Source: DASXYG01 sp036502625 (GTDB lineage Bacteria; Actinomycetota; Actinomycetes; Streptosporangiales; Streptosporangiaceae). From it: a stretch of DNA of 64,000 nt. The notes under the pieces are model-generated. The model was not told the origin of the DNA, did not search any database, and saw nothing but the letters and a program-made list of their open reading frames with translations. Both the position numbers and the translations under genes were made by a program. Location: the NCBI GenBank assembly GCA_036502625.1, contig DASXYG010000140.1, forward strand, positions 110,556 to 174,555, written 5' to 3'. Position 1 is the first letter of the stretch, and every line of letters begins with the position of its first letter. Shown piece by piece: positions 17,838 to 26,327 of the stretch.

Positions 17838-18824
17838 ATGTCGCAGTCCGGTCCGGCCGCGGAGGCCGTCCATCGTGTCGTTGTCTCCGGCGGCATCCGT
17901 ATCCACCTGGTGGAGCAGGGGGACGGGCCGCTGGTGCTGCTCGTGCACGGGTTCCCCGAGTCCTGGTACTCCTGGCGCCACCAGTTGCCCGTGCTCGCGG
18001 CGGCCGGCTACCGGGCGGCCGCCATCGACGTCCGCGGCTACGGGCGTTCCTCCAAGCCCGGCGACGTGGACGCCTACCGGATGCTGGAGCTGGTCGAGGA
18101 CAACGCCGCCGTGGTGCGCGCCCTGGGCGAGCGGACCGCGGTGGTCGTCGGCCACGACTGGGGCGCGACCATCGCCGCCGACTCCGCGCTCGTCCGGCCG
18201 GACGTCTTCCGCGCGGTCGGGCTGCTGAGCGTGCCGTACGCGCCGCGCGGCGGGCCGCGGCCCAGCGAGGTCTTCGCGCGGATGGGCGGCGGCGAGGAGT
18301 TCTATGTCAGCTACTTCCAGCCGCCCGGCCGCGCCGAGGCGGAGATCGAGCCCGACGTCCGCGGCTGGCTCGCCGGCTTCTTCGCCGCGCTGTCCGCTGA
18401 CACCATGCCGCCGCCCGGCGCCCCGGACCCGCACTTCGTGCCGCCGCACGGGACGCTCCGCGACCGGTTCCCCACCTCCGGGCCGCCCGCCTGGCTCACC
18501 GAGGACGACCTCGACGTCTACGCCGCGGAGTTCGAGCGCACCGGCATGACCGGTGCGCTGAACCGCTACCGCAACATGGACCGCGACTGGGCGGACCTCG
18601 CGGCCTTCGACGGCGCCCCCATCGCCCAGCCGTCCGTGTTCATCGGCGGCGCGCGCGACGCCTCCACCACCTGGCTGTCCGACGCCATCGCGGCGTACCC
18701 GACCACGCTGCCCGGCCTGGCCTCCTCCCACATCCTCGACGGCTGCGGCCACTGGATCCAGCAGGAACGCCCCGACGAGGTCGCCCGGATCCTGACCGCC
18801 TGGCTCGCCTCCCTTCCCGCCTGA
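17838..18824 (+). CDS. Alpha/beta hydrolase, epoxide-hydrolase-like
   Basis: 328 residues. The oxyanion loop HGFPESWYSWR, the nucleophile elbow VVGHDWGA (Asp nucleophile) and a C-terminal His in DGCGHWIQQERPDEV are the epoxide hydrolase/haloalkane dehalogenase signature. A cap region lies near residues 135-220. The Asp nucleophile plus HGFPE makes a soluble epoxide hydrolase the best call; fluoroacetate dehalogenase-like activity is an alternative. It is convergent with the aldehyde dehydrogenase gene, only 11 bp apart. The upstream 217 bp hold no gene I can support. Confidence 0.88.
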   Translation: MSQSGPAAEAVHRVVVSGGIRIHLVEQGDGPLVLLVHGFPESWYSWRHQLPVLAAAGYRAAAIDVRGYGRSSKPGDVDAYRMLELVEDNAAVVRALGERTAVVVGHDWGATIAADSALVRPDVFRAVGLLSVPYAPRGGPRPSEVFARMGGGEEFYVSYFQPPGRAEAEIEPDVRGWLAGFFAALSADTMPPPGAPDPHFVPPHGTLRDRFPTSGPPAWLTEDDLDVYAAEFERTGMTGALNRYRNMDRDWADLAAFDGAPIAQPSVFIGGARDASTTWLSDAIAAYPTTLPGLASSHILDGCGHWIQQERPDEVARILTAWLASLPA

Positions 18825-18835
18825 CGCCCGGCGGC

Positions 18836-20368
18836 TCAGCTCGGCTGGAGCGTGTACGTGCGGAAGTTGCCGGGCAAGCGTTCGTCGGCCGGGCCCTCGG
18901 TCACCGCACGGACCAGGAGGTCGCCGCCGACGTACGCGCCGTGCCAGGACGCGCCGAGGCCGCCGAACAGCTCGTCGCGGTCGCCGCGGGAGCGCGGCAC
19001 GCCGATGCCGACCTTGAACGCGCGGACCTCGCGGGCGAGGCGGTTCGCGAACGCCTCGTCGTCGCACGACAGCGTGGCGACCAGGGCGCCGTTCGAGGCG
19101 TTCATGGCGGCCAGCAGCTCGGCCTCGGTGTCGACCAGCACCACCGTGTCCACCGGGCCGAACGGCTCGGCGTGGTGCAGCGGCGAGGACGGCGGGGGCG
19201 CCAGCAGCGTGACCGGCGCCATGTACGCGGAGGTGTCCTGGCCGGGCAGGAAGCGGCCGTCGGCCGGCGTGCCCCGGTACAGCGGCACGCCGCCGCGCGC
19301 GACCGCCTCGTCGACCTGGTCGGCCAGCTCCTTGGCCTTGGCGTTGTTGATCAGCGGCCCGAAGTCGAGCTCGGGCAGCGGGTCGCCGGGGTCCTCGACC
19401 GCGAGCGGATGCCCGAACCGCACCCCCCGTACGGCGGGCAGGTACGCCTCGAGGAACCGGTCGAACAGCCCGCGCTGGACGACGAACCGCGGGTACGCCG
19501 TGCAGCGCTGCTTCGCGTAGTCGAACGTCTTGCGGATCTGCCCGGCCAGCCGGTCCCAGTCGGAGTACTCCCACACGCCCCAGCAGTTCAGCCCCTCCTG
19601 CTCCAGGACGTGCCGCTTGCCCAGGTCGGCGACGGCCGCCGCCACGTGCGCGCCCGCGTCCCGGCCCCCGACGAACGAGACGCAGCCGATCTCCGGTGCG
19701 CGGACGAGCGCCGCGGACAGCTCCCGCCCGGCGCCGCTGACCAGGGTGACCGGCAGGCCCTCGCGCGCGGCGAGCGCACAGGCGAGGGTCAGGCACGCGA
19801 GGCCGCCGTCGGTCGGCGTCTTGGCGATGACCGCGTTCCCGGCCAGCACCTGCACGAGCATGGCGTGCACGAGGACGCTCATCGGATAGTTCCAGCTCGC
19901 GATGTTGCTGACCGGGCCGTCGAGCGGCCGCCGTCCGTCGACCATCCGGTCGATCTCCTCGACGTACCAGCGCACGCCCTCGATGGCGCGGTCGACGTCG
20001 GCGGTGGCCAGCCGCCACGGCTTGCCGATCTCCCAGACCAGGAGCAGCGCCAGCAGGTCGCGGTGTTCGGTGAGCGCGTCGAGCACCGCGCCGACCCGCG
20101 CCTTGCGCTCGCCGAGCGGCGTGTGCCGCCACTCCCGGTGGCGGTCGAGCGCGGCCCGTACGGCGTCCGCCGCGCGCTCGGCGGGCAGCAGCGGCGGGCC
20201 TGCGATGGGCGTGCCGTCGACCGGCGAGCTCGCGGGCGCCGGGTCGCCGTCGCGCTGCCAGCACCCCGACCAGTAGTTGCGGACGCGGTCGTCGTCGAAC
20301 GCCTCCGGTGTGGCGGCGAGGCAGCGCGCGTACGCGTCCGCCCATCGCGTTCCGGGTTTGAGGATCAT
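18836..20368 (-). CDS. Aldehyde dehydrogenase family protein (regulon member)
   Basis: 510 residues, soluble NAD(P)-dependent dehydrogenase fold. The catalytic Cys lies in FDYAKQRCTAYPRFV and the general base Glu in VLEQEGLNCWG, where most relatives have LELGGKN. The ATG at 20368 is chosen because GGAGGG sits 5 nt upstream; an earlier ATG at 20383 lacks this. It lies 28 bp after the glyoxylate carboligase stop, with a GntR-type operator in the gap. Glyoxylate, glycolaldehyde or tartronate semialdehyde are logical substrates from context; sequence alone does not tell. Confidence 0.85.
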   Translation of the reverse strand: MILKPGTRWADAYARCLAATPEAFDDDRVRNYWSGCWQRDGDPAPASSPVDGTPIAGPPLLPAERAADAVRAALDRHREWRHTPLGERKARVGAVLDALTEHRDLLALLLVWEIGKPWRLATADVDRAIEGVRWYVEEIDRMVDGRRPLDGPVSNIASWNYPMSVLVHAMLVQVLAGNAVIAKTPTDGGLACLTLACALAAREGLPVTLVSGAGRELSAALVRAPEIGCVSFVGGRDAGAHVAAAVADLGKRHVLEQEGLNCWGVWEYSDWDRLAGQIRKTFDYAKQRCTAYPRFVVQRGLFDRFLEAYLPAVRGVRFGHPLAVEDPGDPLPELDFGPLINNAKAKELADQVDEAVARGGVPLYRGTPADGRFLPGQDTSAYMAPVTLLAPPPSSPLHHAEPFGPVDTVVLVDTEAELLAAMNASNGALVATLSCDDEAFANRLAREVRAFKVGIGVPRSRGDRDELFGGLGASWHGAYVGGDLLVRAVTEGPADERLPGNFRTYTLQPS

Positions 20369-20381
20369 GACATCCCTCCGC

Positions 20382-20397
20382 ATACTGTATGCAATAT
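20382..20397. promoter_or_regulatory. Predicted GntR operator, site 1 (aldH)
   Basis: ATACTGTATGCAATAT. Its 14-nt core ACTGTATGCAATAT is identical to the site at 26291-26304. It abuts the stop codon of the carboligase gene and lies 14 nt upstream of the aldehyde dehydrogenase start on the minus strand, overlapping where its leader or promoter must be. Confidence 0.7.
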
Positions 20398-22106
20398 CAG
20401 GTCAAGAGAGAGACGGGTGACGGCTCGAACTCGGTGATCGCGTCGAGGCTCGGCCCCATCGCCGCGTTCGCCTCGCGCTCCACCATGACCTCGACGAGCA
20501 CGGGCAGGCGCGCGCGCTCGCTCTCGTCAGTTGCCCAACGCAGGGCGGGCGCGATGTCATCCGGACGATCAACCCGGCGCGCGGGACAGCCGAACGCCTC
20601 CATCACCTTGACGTGGTCGACGCCGCCCTCGCCGTAGTGGAGATCCACGGCGTAGTTCATGTCGTAGCCGATCTCGGCCTGGCGGATGAGCCCGAGGTAC
20701 TCGTTGTTGATCATGACGATGACGAACGGCGTCCGGTACTGGGCCGCGACGGCGACCTCCTCCATGAGGAACTGGAACGAGTAGTCGCCAGCCACGGCCA
20801 CGACCGTACGGCCGGGGTGCGCGCACTTGACGCCCATCGCCGCCGGCACCTCCCAGCCCAGCGGCCCCGCCTGCCCGCAGACCAGGTACCGCCGGGGCAG
20901 GTACGTGTGCTGGAACTGGCCGGACCAGATCTGGTACAGCCCGATCGCCGTGACGAACGTGGTGTCCGGCGCGAACGCCTCGTTGATCTCGCGGAAGACG
21001 CGCGGCGGCTTGATCGGCACGGCGTCGAAGTCGTCCCGCCGCGGCAGCGTCGCGCGCAGCTCCGCGACCCGCTCCGGCCACGCCCCCGCCGTACGGGCCG
21101 GGGTCAGCGCGCGCGCCTCGGTGTGCAGGGCGGCCAGCGCCGGGCGCGCGTGCCCGACGATGCCCAGGTCCGGCTCGAACACCTTGCCGATCTGCGTCGG
21201 CTCGATGTCCACGTGCACGAACCGCCGGCCCTTCCGGTACGTGTCGAGGTCGCCGGTGTGCCGGTCGCCGAACCGGGCGCCCACGGCCAGCACCGTGTCC
21301 GACTCCAGGAACGCGGCGTTGCCCCACCGGGTCTGGGTCTGGATCCCGGCCATCCCGGCGAACAGCGGATGGTCCTCGGGGAACGCGCCCTTGCCCATCA
21401 GCGTGACCTGCACGGGCATCTGGAGGTACTCGGCCAGCGCGCGCAGCTCGGCCGCCGCGTCCGCGACGATCACCCCGCCGCCGGCCAGGATCAGCGGCCG
21501 TTCGGCGGCCAGCAGCATCTCGACCGCGGCGCGCACCGGCTCCGGCCGCGGCACCGGTACGTCGACCGGCAGCGGTCCGTCCAGGCCCGGGTCGTACCGG
21601 CACATCCCGCGCTGCACGTCGAGCGGCAGGTCGACGAGCACCGGCCCGGGGCGCCCCGAGCGCGCGACGCGGAACGCCTCGCGGAACACCCACGGCGCCT
21701 GCGCCGGCTCCTTGAGCTGCACCGCCCACTTGCACACCGGCTTGGCGACCTCGACGATGTCCACCGCCTGGAACGCCTCCTGGTGCAGCTTCGCCCGCGG
21801 CGCCTGACCGGTTACGCAGACGATCGGCACCGAGTCGGCCAGCGCGGTGTACAGGCCGGTGATCATGTTCGTGCCGGCCGGGCCCGACGTGCCGACGCAG
21901 ACGCCGACCTTGCCCGTGGCGCGCGCCCAGCCGTCGGCGGCGTGCGTGCCGCCCTCCTCGTGCCGTACGGTCACGTGCCGGATCGCGCTGGTGCGCAACG
22001 CCGCGTAGAACGGCAGGATCGCCGCGCCGGGGATGCCGAAGACCGTGTCGACGCCCTCCGACTCCAGCACCCGGACGGCGGCCTCCATACAGGGGATGCG
22101 GTTCAC
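20397..22106 (-). CDS. gcl: Glyoxylate carboligase (tartronate-semialdehyde synthase) homologue
   Basis: 569 residues, ThDP-dependent. It condenses two glyoxylate to tartronate semialdehyde plus CO2. Gcl hallmarks: FGIPGAAILPFYAALR, LGTSGPAGT-like VGTSGPAGTNMITGLY, GQAPRAKLHQEAFQAVDI, DIEPTQIGKVFEPDLGIV, CGQAGPLGWEVPAA, GDYSFQFLMEE and NNEYLGLIRQ (ThDP/Mg), GVDHVKVMEAFGC. By recalled alignment, residue 50 (codon 21957-21959) is Glu where E. coli Gcl has Val51. GTG start overlaps the reductase stop by 4 nt. It is the last gene of the sucC-to-gcl operon. Another ThDP carboligase or decarboxylase activity is possible given the Glu. Confidence 0.9.
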   Translation of the reverse strand: MNRIPCMEAAVRVLESEGVDTVFGIPGAAILPFYAALRTSAIRHVTVRHEEGGTHAADGWARATGKVGVCVGTSGPAGTNMITGLYTALADSVPIVCVTGQAPRAKLHQEAFQAVDIVEVAKPVCKWAVQLKEPAQAPWVFREAFRVARSGRPGPVLVDLPLDVQRGMCRYDPGLDGPLPVDVPVPRPEPVRAAVEMLLAAERPLILAGGGVIVADAAAELRALAEYLQMPVQVTLMGKGAFPEDHPLFAGMAGIQTQTRWGNAAFLESDTVLAVGARFGDRHTGDLDTYRKGRRFVHVDIEPTQIGKVFEPDLGIVGHARPALAALHTEARALTPARTAGAWPERVAELRATLPRRDDFDAVPIKPPRVFREINEAFAPDTTFVTAIGLYQIWSGQFQHTYLPRRYLVCGQAGPLGWEVPAAMGVKCAHPGRTVVAVAGDYSFQFLMEEVAVAAQYRTPFVIVMINNEYLGLIRQAEIGYDMNYAVDLHYGEGGVDHVKVMEAFGCPARRVDRPDDIAPALRWATDESERARLPVLVEVMVEREANAAMGPSLDAITEFEPSPVSLLT

Positions 22107-22993
22107 GCCGGGCTCCTCTCGGCCGGGCCTGACAGGTTCTCGACGACCTTGAGCAGGGCGGAGTGGTCGAGCGACCCGTAGCCCTGGGTACGGGCGGCCG
22201 CGACGAGCTGGGCGACGAGCCCGGTCATCGGCAGCGCCACGTCCGCCTCGCGCGCGGCGGCCAGCGCGATGCCCATGTCCTTGTGGTGCAGGTCGATGCG
22301 GAAGCCGGGGGCGAACTCGCGCGCCACCATGGACGCCCGCTTGAGCTCCAGGATGCGGCTGCCCGCGAGCCCGCCGGCCAGCACGTCGAGACCGGTACGC
22401 CCGTCGGCGCCGGACGCCTCGAGCAGCACGAGCGCCTCGGCGATCAGCGCGTACGTGCCGCCGACCACGAGCTGGTTGGCCGCCTTGACGGTCTGCCCGG
22501 AACCCGCGGGGCCGACATGCGTGACGGTCGCGCCGAGCACGTCGAGCAGCGGACGGGCCACGGTGACGTCCTCCGCGGCCCCGCCCACCATGATCGACAG
22601 GCGGCCCTCGACCGCGCCGGGCTCGCCCCCGCTGACCGGCGCGTCCAGGACCCGTACGCCCTTCGCGGCGCCGGCCTCGGCGAGCCTGCGGGCGGTCTCC
22701 GGGCGCACGGTGCTCATGTCCGCGTACAGCGTGCCCGGCGCCACCTGCTCCAGGACGCCGTCCGGGCCGAACGCGACCGCCTCGACGTCGGGTGAGTCGG
22801 GCAGCATCGTGATGACCGCGTCGGCGCCGGCCAGGGCGTCGGCCACGCTCGCCGCGGTGCGCACGCCGACGTCGGCGAGCGCCGCCATCCGGCCGGCCGC
22901 GTGGTCGTACCCGGTGACGATGTATCCGGCACGGGCCAGGTTGGCGGCCATCGGGGCGCCCATGACCCCCAGGCCGATGAAGCCGACTTTCAT
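22103..22993 (-). CDS. glxR: Tartronate semialdehyde reductase (2-hydroxy-3-oxopropionate reductase)
   Basis: 296 residues of the beta-hydroxyacid dehydrogenase family. The N-terminal Rossmann motif is VGFIGLGVMGAPMAANL, the substrate motif DAPVSGGEPGA is near residue 118, and the catalytic Lys lies in GSGQTVKAANQLVVGG. It reduces tartronate semialdehyde to D-glycerate with NAD(P)H. It overlaps hyi and gcl by 4 nt each, the classic gcl-hyi-glxR gene set. The operon context makes the substrate call firm for this broad family. Confidence 0.92.
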   Translation of the reverse strand: MKVGFIGLGVMGAPMAANLARAGYIVTGYDHAAGRMAALADVGVRTAASVADALAGADAVITMLPDSPDVEAVAFGPDGVLEQVAPGTLYADMSTVRPETARRLAEAGAAKGVRVLDAPVSGGEPGAVEGRLSIMVGGAAEDVTVARPLLDVLGATVTHVGPAGSGQTVKAANQLVVGGTYALIAEALVLLEASGADGRTGLDVLAGGLAGSRILELKRASMVAREFAPGFRIDLHHKDMGIALAAAREADVALPMTGLVAQLVAAARTQGYGSLDHSALLKVVENLSGPAERSPA

Positions 22994-23808
22994 GGTGTCT
23001 CCTTCACGGCGAGCCAGCCGAAGGCGTCCGCGCTCGGGCCGTACGGCCGGTACTCAAGGCCGACGTAGCCGGCGTATCCGGACGCCTCCAGGGCGGGCAG
23101 CACGGTGTCGTACGGGATGCCGCCGGTGCCGGGCCGCCCGCGCCCGGGTGCGTCGGCGATCTGGACGTGCCCGAACCGGTGCGCGTGCCGCGCGATGACG
23201 TCCAGCGGGTCCTCGCCCATGCGGGCCAGGTGGTAGAGGTCGGCGAGGAAGGCCACGTTGCCGACGCCCGCCTGCTCGGTGACCCGGTCCACGACGTGCA
23301 GCGCCGCCTGCGACGAGACGATCGGGTGGTCCGGGTTCTCCGGCGCGTTCAACGCCTCGACGACGACGGTCGCACCGGCGCGGCGCGCCGCGCGTGCGGC
23401 CATGCCGATGTTGACGACCGCGAGCTCCTCCTGGACATCGGCGTCCAGGCCCGGCACGCGGTTCCCGTACAGCGCGTTCAGCACGCGGCATCCGGTCGCC
23501 TCGGCGATGCCCACGGCCGCGTCGATGTTGGCGCGGAAGCGCGCGGAGCCGTCCGGCCGCGACGCGAGCCCGCGGTCGCCGGCGGCCATGTCGCCGGCGT
23601 CGAAGTTGAGGCCGGCGAGCCGCACCCCCGCGTCGCCGATCGCCCGCAGCAGCGCGTCGGCGTCCCGGTCGTCCGGGACGGGACGGTCGAACGGCCACCA
23701 CAGCTCCACCGCGTCGAACCCGGCGGCGCGCGCGGCGGCCGGCCGTTCGAGCAGCGGCAGCTCGGTGAACAGGATGGACAGGTTGACGTCGTACGACAGC
23801 ATGCTCAT
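22990..23808 (-). CDS. hyi: Hydroxypyruvate isomerase
   Basis: 272-residue TIM-barrel of the AP endonuclease 2 superfamily. Features seen: NLSILFTELPLLERPAAARAAGFDAVELWWPF (in parts), the Hyi-specific LNFDAGDMAAGDRGLAS, LNALYGNRVPG, catalytic Glu in VVVEALNAPENPDHP and GHVQIADAPGRGRPGTG, and YVGLEYRP with the second metal-site Glu. It interconverts hydroxypyruvate and tartronate semialdehyde. ATG overlaps the carbonic anhydrase stop (ATGA), so it is coupled into the operon. Confidence 0.93.
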   Translation of the reverse strand: MSMLSYDVNLSILFTELPLLERPAAARAAGFDAVELWWPFDRPVPDDRDADALLRAIGDAGVRLAGLNFDAGDMAAGDRGLASRPDGSARFRANIDAAVGIAEATGCRVLNALYGNRVPGLDADVQEELAVVNIGMAARAARRAGATVVVEALNAPENPDHPIVSSQAALHVVDRVTEQAGVGNVAFLADLYHLARMGEDPLDVIARHAHRFGHVQIADAPGRGRPGTGGIPYDTVLPALEASGYAGYVGLEYRPYGPSADAFGWLAVKETP

Positions 23809-24203
23809 CCCCCCTCGCGCAGCCCGGCGCCGAGCTCGTAGACGAACCCGCGGATCGCGCCGGTGTACGGGAGCCCGCTCGCGGTCCGTAGGACGCCCAG
23901 GCAGCGGGCGAGGTCCTCGTCGGGGTCGGCGACCGCCGCGCAGTGCTCGTGGTGCAGCAGGACGACCTCGCGGGTGCCGAGCTCCTGGCTCAGCGCCAGC
24001 GATCGGATCGCGTCGCCGGTCGCGCAGCCGCCCGCGTTGCGGATGACGTGCGCGTCGCCCTCGGCCAGGCCGAAGATCGAGAAGACGTTCAGCCGGCCGT
24101 CCATGCAGCTCAGGATCGCGACGCCGCTGGCCGGACGCCGCGCGCTCCGCAGTAGCGGTACGCGCCGCGCCGGGCGGGCGACGAGCGCGTCGACGCGGCT
24201 CAC
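23805..24203 (-). CDS. Beta-class carbonic anhydrase (Rv1284-like, compact)
   Basis: 132 residues. Zinc ligands and catalytic dyad are visible: CMDGRL (Cys33, Asp35, Arg37), VIRNAGGCATGDAIRSLALS, and LLHHEHC (His85, Cys88), then IRGFVYELGAGLREG. This is the short mycobacterial Rv1284-type beta-CA pattern and interconverts CO2 and bicarbonate. GTG at 24203 overlaps the sucD stop (GTGA) and the stop overlaps the hyi start (ATGA). CO2 released by carboligase and formate dehydrogenase gives it an obvious role in this operon. Confidence 0.88.
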   Translation of the reverse strand: MSRVDALVARPARRVPLLRSARRPASGVAILSCMDGRLNVFSIFGLAEGDAHVIRNAGGCATGDAIRSLALSQELGTREVVLLHHEHCAAVADPDEDLARCLGVLRTASGLPYTGAIRGFVYELGAGLREGG

Positions 24204-25075
24204 GCGACGGCCGGGGCGAGGACGGAACGCAGCAGCCGCGCGGTCTCGCTGGGCGTACGCCCGACCAGCACCCCGGCCTTCTCCAGGGCCTCCTTCTTCG
24301 CCTGCGCGGTGCCCGCCGAGCCGGAGACGATCGCGCCGGCGTGGCCCATCGTCTTGCCCTCGGGCGCGGTGAAGCCCGCCACGTAGCCGACGACCGGCTT
24401 GCCCACGTGCGCCTCGATGTAGTCGGCCGCGCGCTCCTCGGCGTCGCCGCCGATCTCGCCGATCATCACGACGGCGTCGGTCGCCGGGTCGGCCTCGAAC
24501 GCCGCGAGCGCGTCGATGTGCGTCGTCCCGATCACCGGGTCGCCGCCGATGCCCACACATGTGGAAAACCCGATGTCGCGCAGCTCGTACATCATCTGGT
24601 AGGTCAGCGTCCCGGACTTGGAGACCAGCCCGATCCGCCCCGCCGTCGTGATGTCCGCCGGAATGATGCCCGCGTTGGACGCGCCCGGAGAGGCGATGCC
24701 GGGGCAGTTCGGCCCGATGATCCGGGTGCGGCCGCCCTGGGCGTGCGCCCAGAACCGCGTGGCGTCGTGGACGGGCACGCCCTCGGTGATCACGACGCAG
24801 AGCGGGATCTCCGCGTCGATCGCCTCCGTGACCGCGTCCCCGGTGAAGCGCGGCGGTACGAACACCACGGAGGTGTCCGCGCCGGTCTCGGCCATCGCCT
24901 CCGCGACGGTGCCGAACACCGGCGTGCCGCCGACCGTCTGCCCGGCCTTGCGCGCGTTGACCCCGCCGACCACGTCGGTGCCGGCGCGCAGCATCCGCGC
25001 GGTGTGCTTGGCGCCCTGCGACCCGGTCATGCCCTGCACGATCACCTTGCTGCGCTCCGTGAGCCAGATCGCCAT
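24200..25075 (-). CDS. sucD: Succinyl-CoA synthetase alpha subunit-like
   Basis: 291 residues. CoA-binding Rossmann start (KVIVQGMTGSQGAKHT), GPNCPGIASPG, and the active-site phosphohistidine in KTMGHAGAIVSG (His near residue 246). Forms succinyl-CoA from succinate, CoA and NTP with the adjacent beta subunit. Malate-CoA ligase (MtkB) is very similar and cannot be excluded. Its placement in a glyoxylate operon, not with other TCA genes, suggests a dedicated CoA-thioester supply, for example succinyl-CoA as donor to the divergent CoA-transferase. One nt separates it from sucC. Confidence 0.88.
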   Translation of the reverse strand: MAIWLTERSKVIVQGMTGSQGAKHTARMLRAGTDVVGGVNARKAGQTVGGTPVFGTVAEAMAETGADTSVVFVPPRFTGDAVTEAIDAEIPLCVVITEGVPVHDATRFWAHAQGGRTRIIGPNCPGIASPGASNAGIIPADITTAGRIGLVSKSGTLTYQMMYELRDIGFSTCVGIGGDPVIGTTHIDALAAFEADPATDAVVMIGEIGGDAEERAADYIEAHVGKPVVGYVAGFTAPEGKTMGHAGAIVSGSAGTAQAKKEALEKAGVLVGRTPSETARLLRSVLAPAVA

Positions 25076-25076
25076 C

Positions 25077-26162
25077 TCACACCCCTGCCGCGAGCTCGGC
25101 GGCCCTCCGGGCCGCGTCGTCCATCGTGTCCACCCGCTCCAGTGCGGGAATCGCCGCGTCGTCGAGGATGCGGCGGCCCTCCTCGGCGTTGTTGCCGTCG
25201 AGCCGTACGACGATCGGCCGGTCGACGCCGCCGAGCAGCTCGACGGCCGAGACGATGCCGCTCGCGACCGCGTCGCAGGCGGTGATGCCGCCGAAGACGT
25301 TCACGAAGAGGCTCCGTACGTCCGGGTCGCCCAGGACGGTCCGCATCGCCGCGGCCATCACCTCGGCGCTCGCGCCGCCGCCGATGTCCAGGAAGTTCGC
25401 GGGGCGCATGCCGGTCTGCGCGACCACGTCCAGGGTCGACATGACCAGGCCGGCGCCGTTGCCGATGATGCCGACCTCGCCGTCGAGCTTGACGTAGTTG
25501 AGGTCCGCGCTCGCGAGGCCGTCCGTACGCCGGAAGGCGGCGTTGTCGTCGAGGGTGACCTTGCCGTCGAGTGCGACCACCCGGCCGTCCTCGGTGAGCA
25601 CCAGCGGGTTGACCTCGACCAGCGTCGCGTCCTCGGCCACGAAGACGTTCCAGAGGCGCTCGATGGCCTCGGTGGCCGCGGCCGGGAGACCGCCCGCCGC
25701 CGCGATCGCGCGCGCCTTGGCCGCGTCCACGCCCTCGGCCGCGGCGATCGGCACGCGCGCCACGGCGCCCGGCCGCGTACGGGCGACCTCCTCGATCTCC
25801 ATGCCGCCCTCGGCCGAGCAGACCGACATGAACGTCCGGCCGGCCCGGTCCAGCAGGTACGAGACGTAGTACTCGCGGGCGATCGCGCTCGCCTCCTCGA
25901 CGAGCACCGCGTGCACCGGGTGGCCCTTGATGTCCATCCCGAGGATCTGCCGTGCCTTCTCCGCGGCGTCGTCCGGGGAGTCGGCGAGCCGCACACCGCC
26001 GGCCTTGCCGCGTCCGCCGACCTTCACCTGCGCCTTCACCACCACGCGCGGCGCGGTGGCGGCGGCGCGCGCCTCCTCGGGGGTGCGCGCGACGGCACCG
26101 TCCGGCACCGGCACGCCGTGTCGCGCGAAGAGCTCCTTCGCCTGATGTTCGAACAGGTCCAC
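25077..26162 (-). CDS. sucC: Succinyl-CoA synthetase beta subunit-like (ATP-grasp)
   Basis: 361 residues. Starts VDLFEHQAKELFARHGVPVP, with ATP-grasp elements VVVKAQVKVGGRGKAGGV and LVEVNPLVLTEDGRVVALDGK, then the ligase domain GNGAGLVMSTLDVV, ANFLDIGGGAS and NVFGGITACDAVA. Slightly short relative to E. coli SucC (388). GTG at 26162 has AGGAGG 7 nt upstream. It heads a seven-gene minus-strand operon sucC-sucD-CA-hyi-glxR-gcl(-aldH), sharing a promoter region and predicted GntR operator with the divergent frc gene. MtkA-like malate ligase is the main alternative. Confidence 0.88.
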   Translation of the reverse strand: MDLFEHQAKELFARHGVPVPDGAVARTPEEARAAATAPRVVVKAQVKVGGRGKAGGVRLADSPDDAAEKARQILGMDIKGHPVHAVLVEEASAIAREYYVSYLLDRAGRTFMSVCSAEGGMEIEEVARTRPGAVARVPIAAAEGVDAAKARAIAAAGGLPAAATEAIERLWNVFVAEDATLVEVNPLVLTEDGRVVALDGKVTLDDNAAFRRTDGLASADLNYVKLDGEVGIIGNGAGLVMSTLDVVAQTGMRPANFLDIGGGASAEVMAAAMRTVLGDPDVRSLFVNVFGGITACDAVASGIVSAVELLGGVDRPIVVRLDGNNAEEGRRILDDAAIPALERVDTMDDAARRAAELAAGV

Positions 26163-26275
26163 TCGATTGCCTCCTTGCGTGAGGCCGAGCCCCCTGACCC
26201 GTTGTTCCGCGGGCACTTTCCGGCCGAGTTCCGAATCCGGCTCTGGACATCTGCTTTTCGGCTGTGTCAGTCTTC

Positions 26276-26304
26276 ATACAGTATACGTAGACTGTATGCA
26301 ATAT
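26276..26304. promoter_or_regulatory. Predicted GntR operator, site 2 (shared sucC / frc divergent promoter)
   Basis: Contains GTAGACTGTATGCAATAT at 26287-26304 and an arms-in palindrome ATACAGT (26276-26282) N8 ACTGTAT (26291-26297). It lies 24 nt before the frc start and 125 nt before the sucC start. It differs from site 4 (36393) at only two of 18 positions. Confidence 0.75.
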
Positions 26305-26327
26305 CCCGTGATGAGCTGACGCAGCAC

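Noticed and set aside
20397..22106. The ThDP enzyme as oxalyl-CoA decarboxylase or acetolactate synthase
   Set aside because: Segments such as GQAPRAKLHQEAFQAVDI, CGQAGPLGW and GVDHVKVMEAFGC follow Gcl, and hyi and glxR are adjacent. The Glu50 keeps an extra activity open, noted as a finding.
24200..26162. SucCD as ordinary housekeeping TCA-cycle enzymes
   Set aside because: They are coupled to carbonic anhydrase, hyi, glxR and gcl and share a regulon operator with frc, so a dedicated role is more likely; malate-CoA ligase cannot be excluded.
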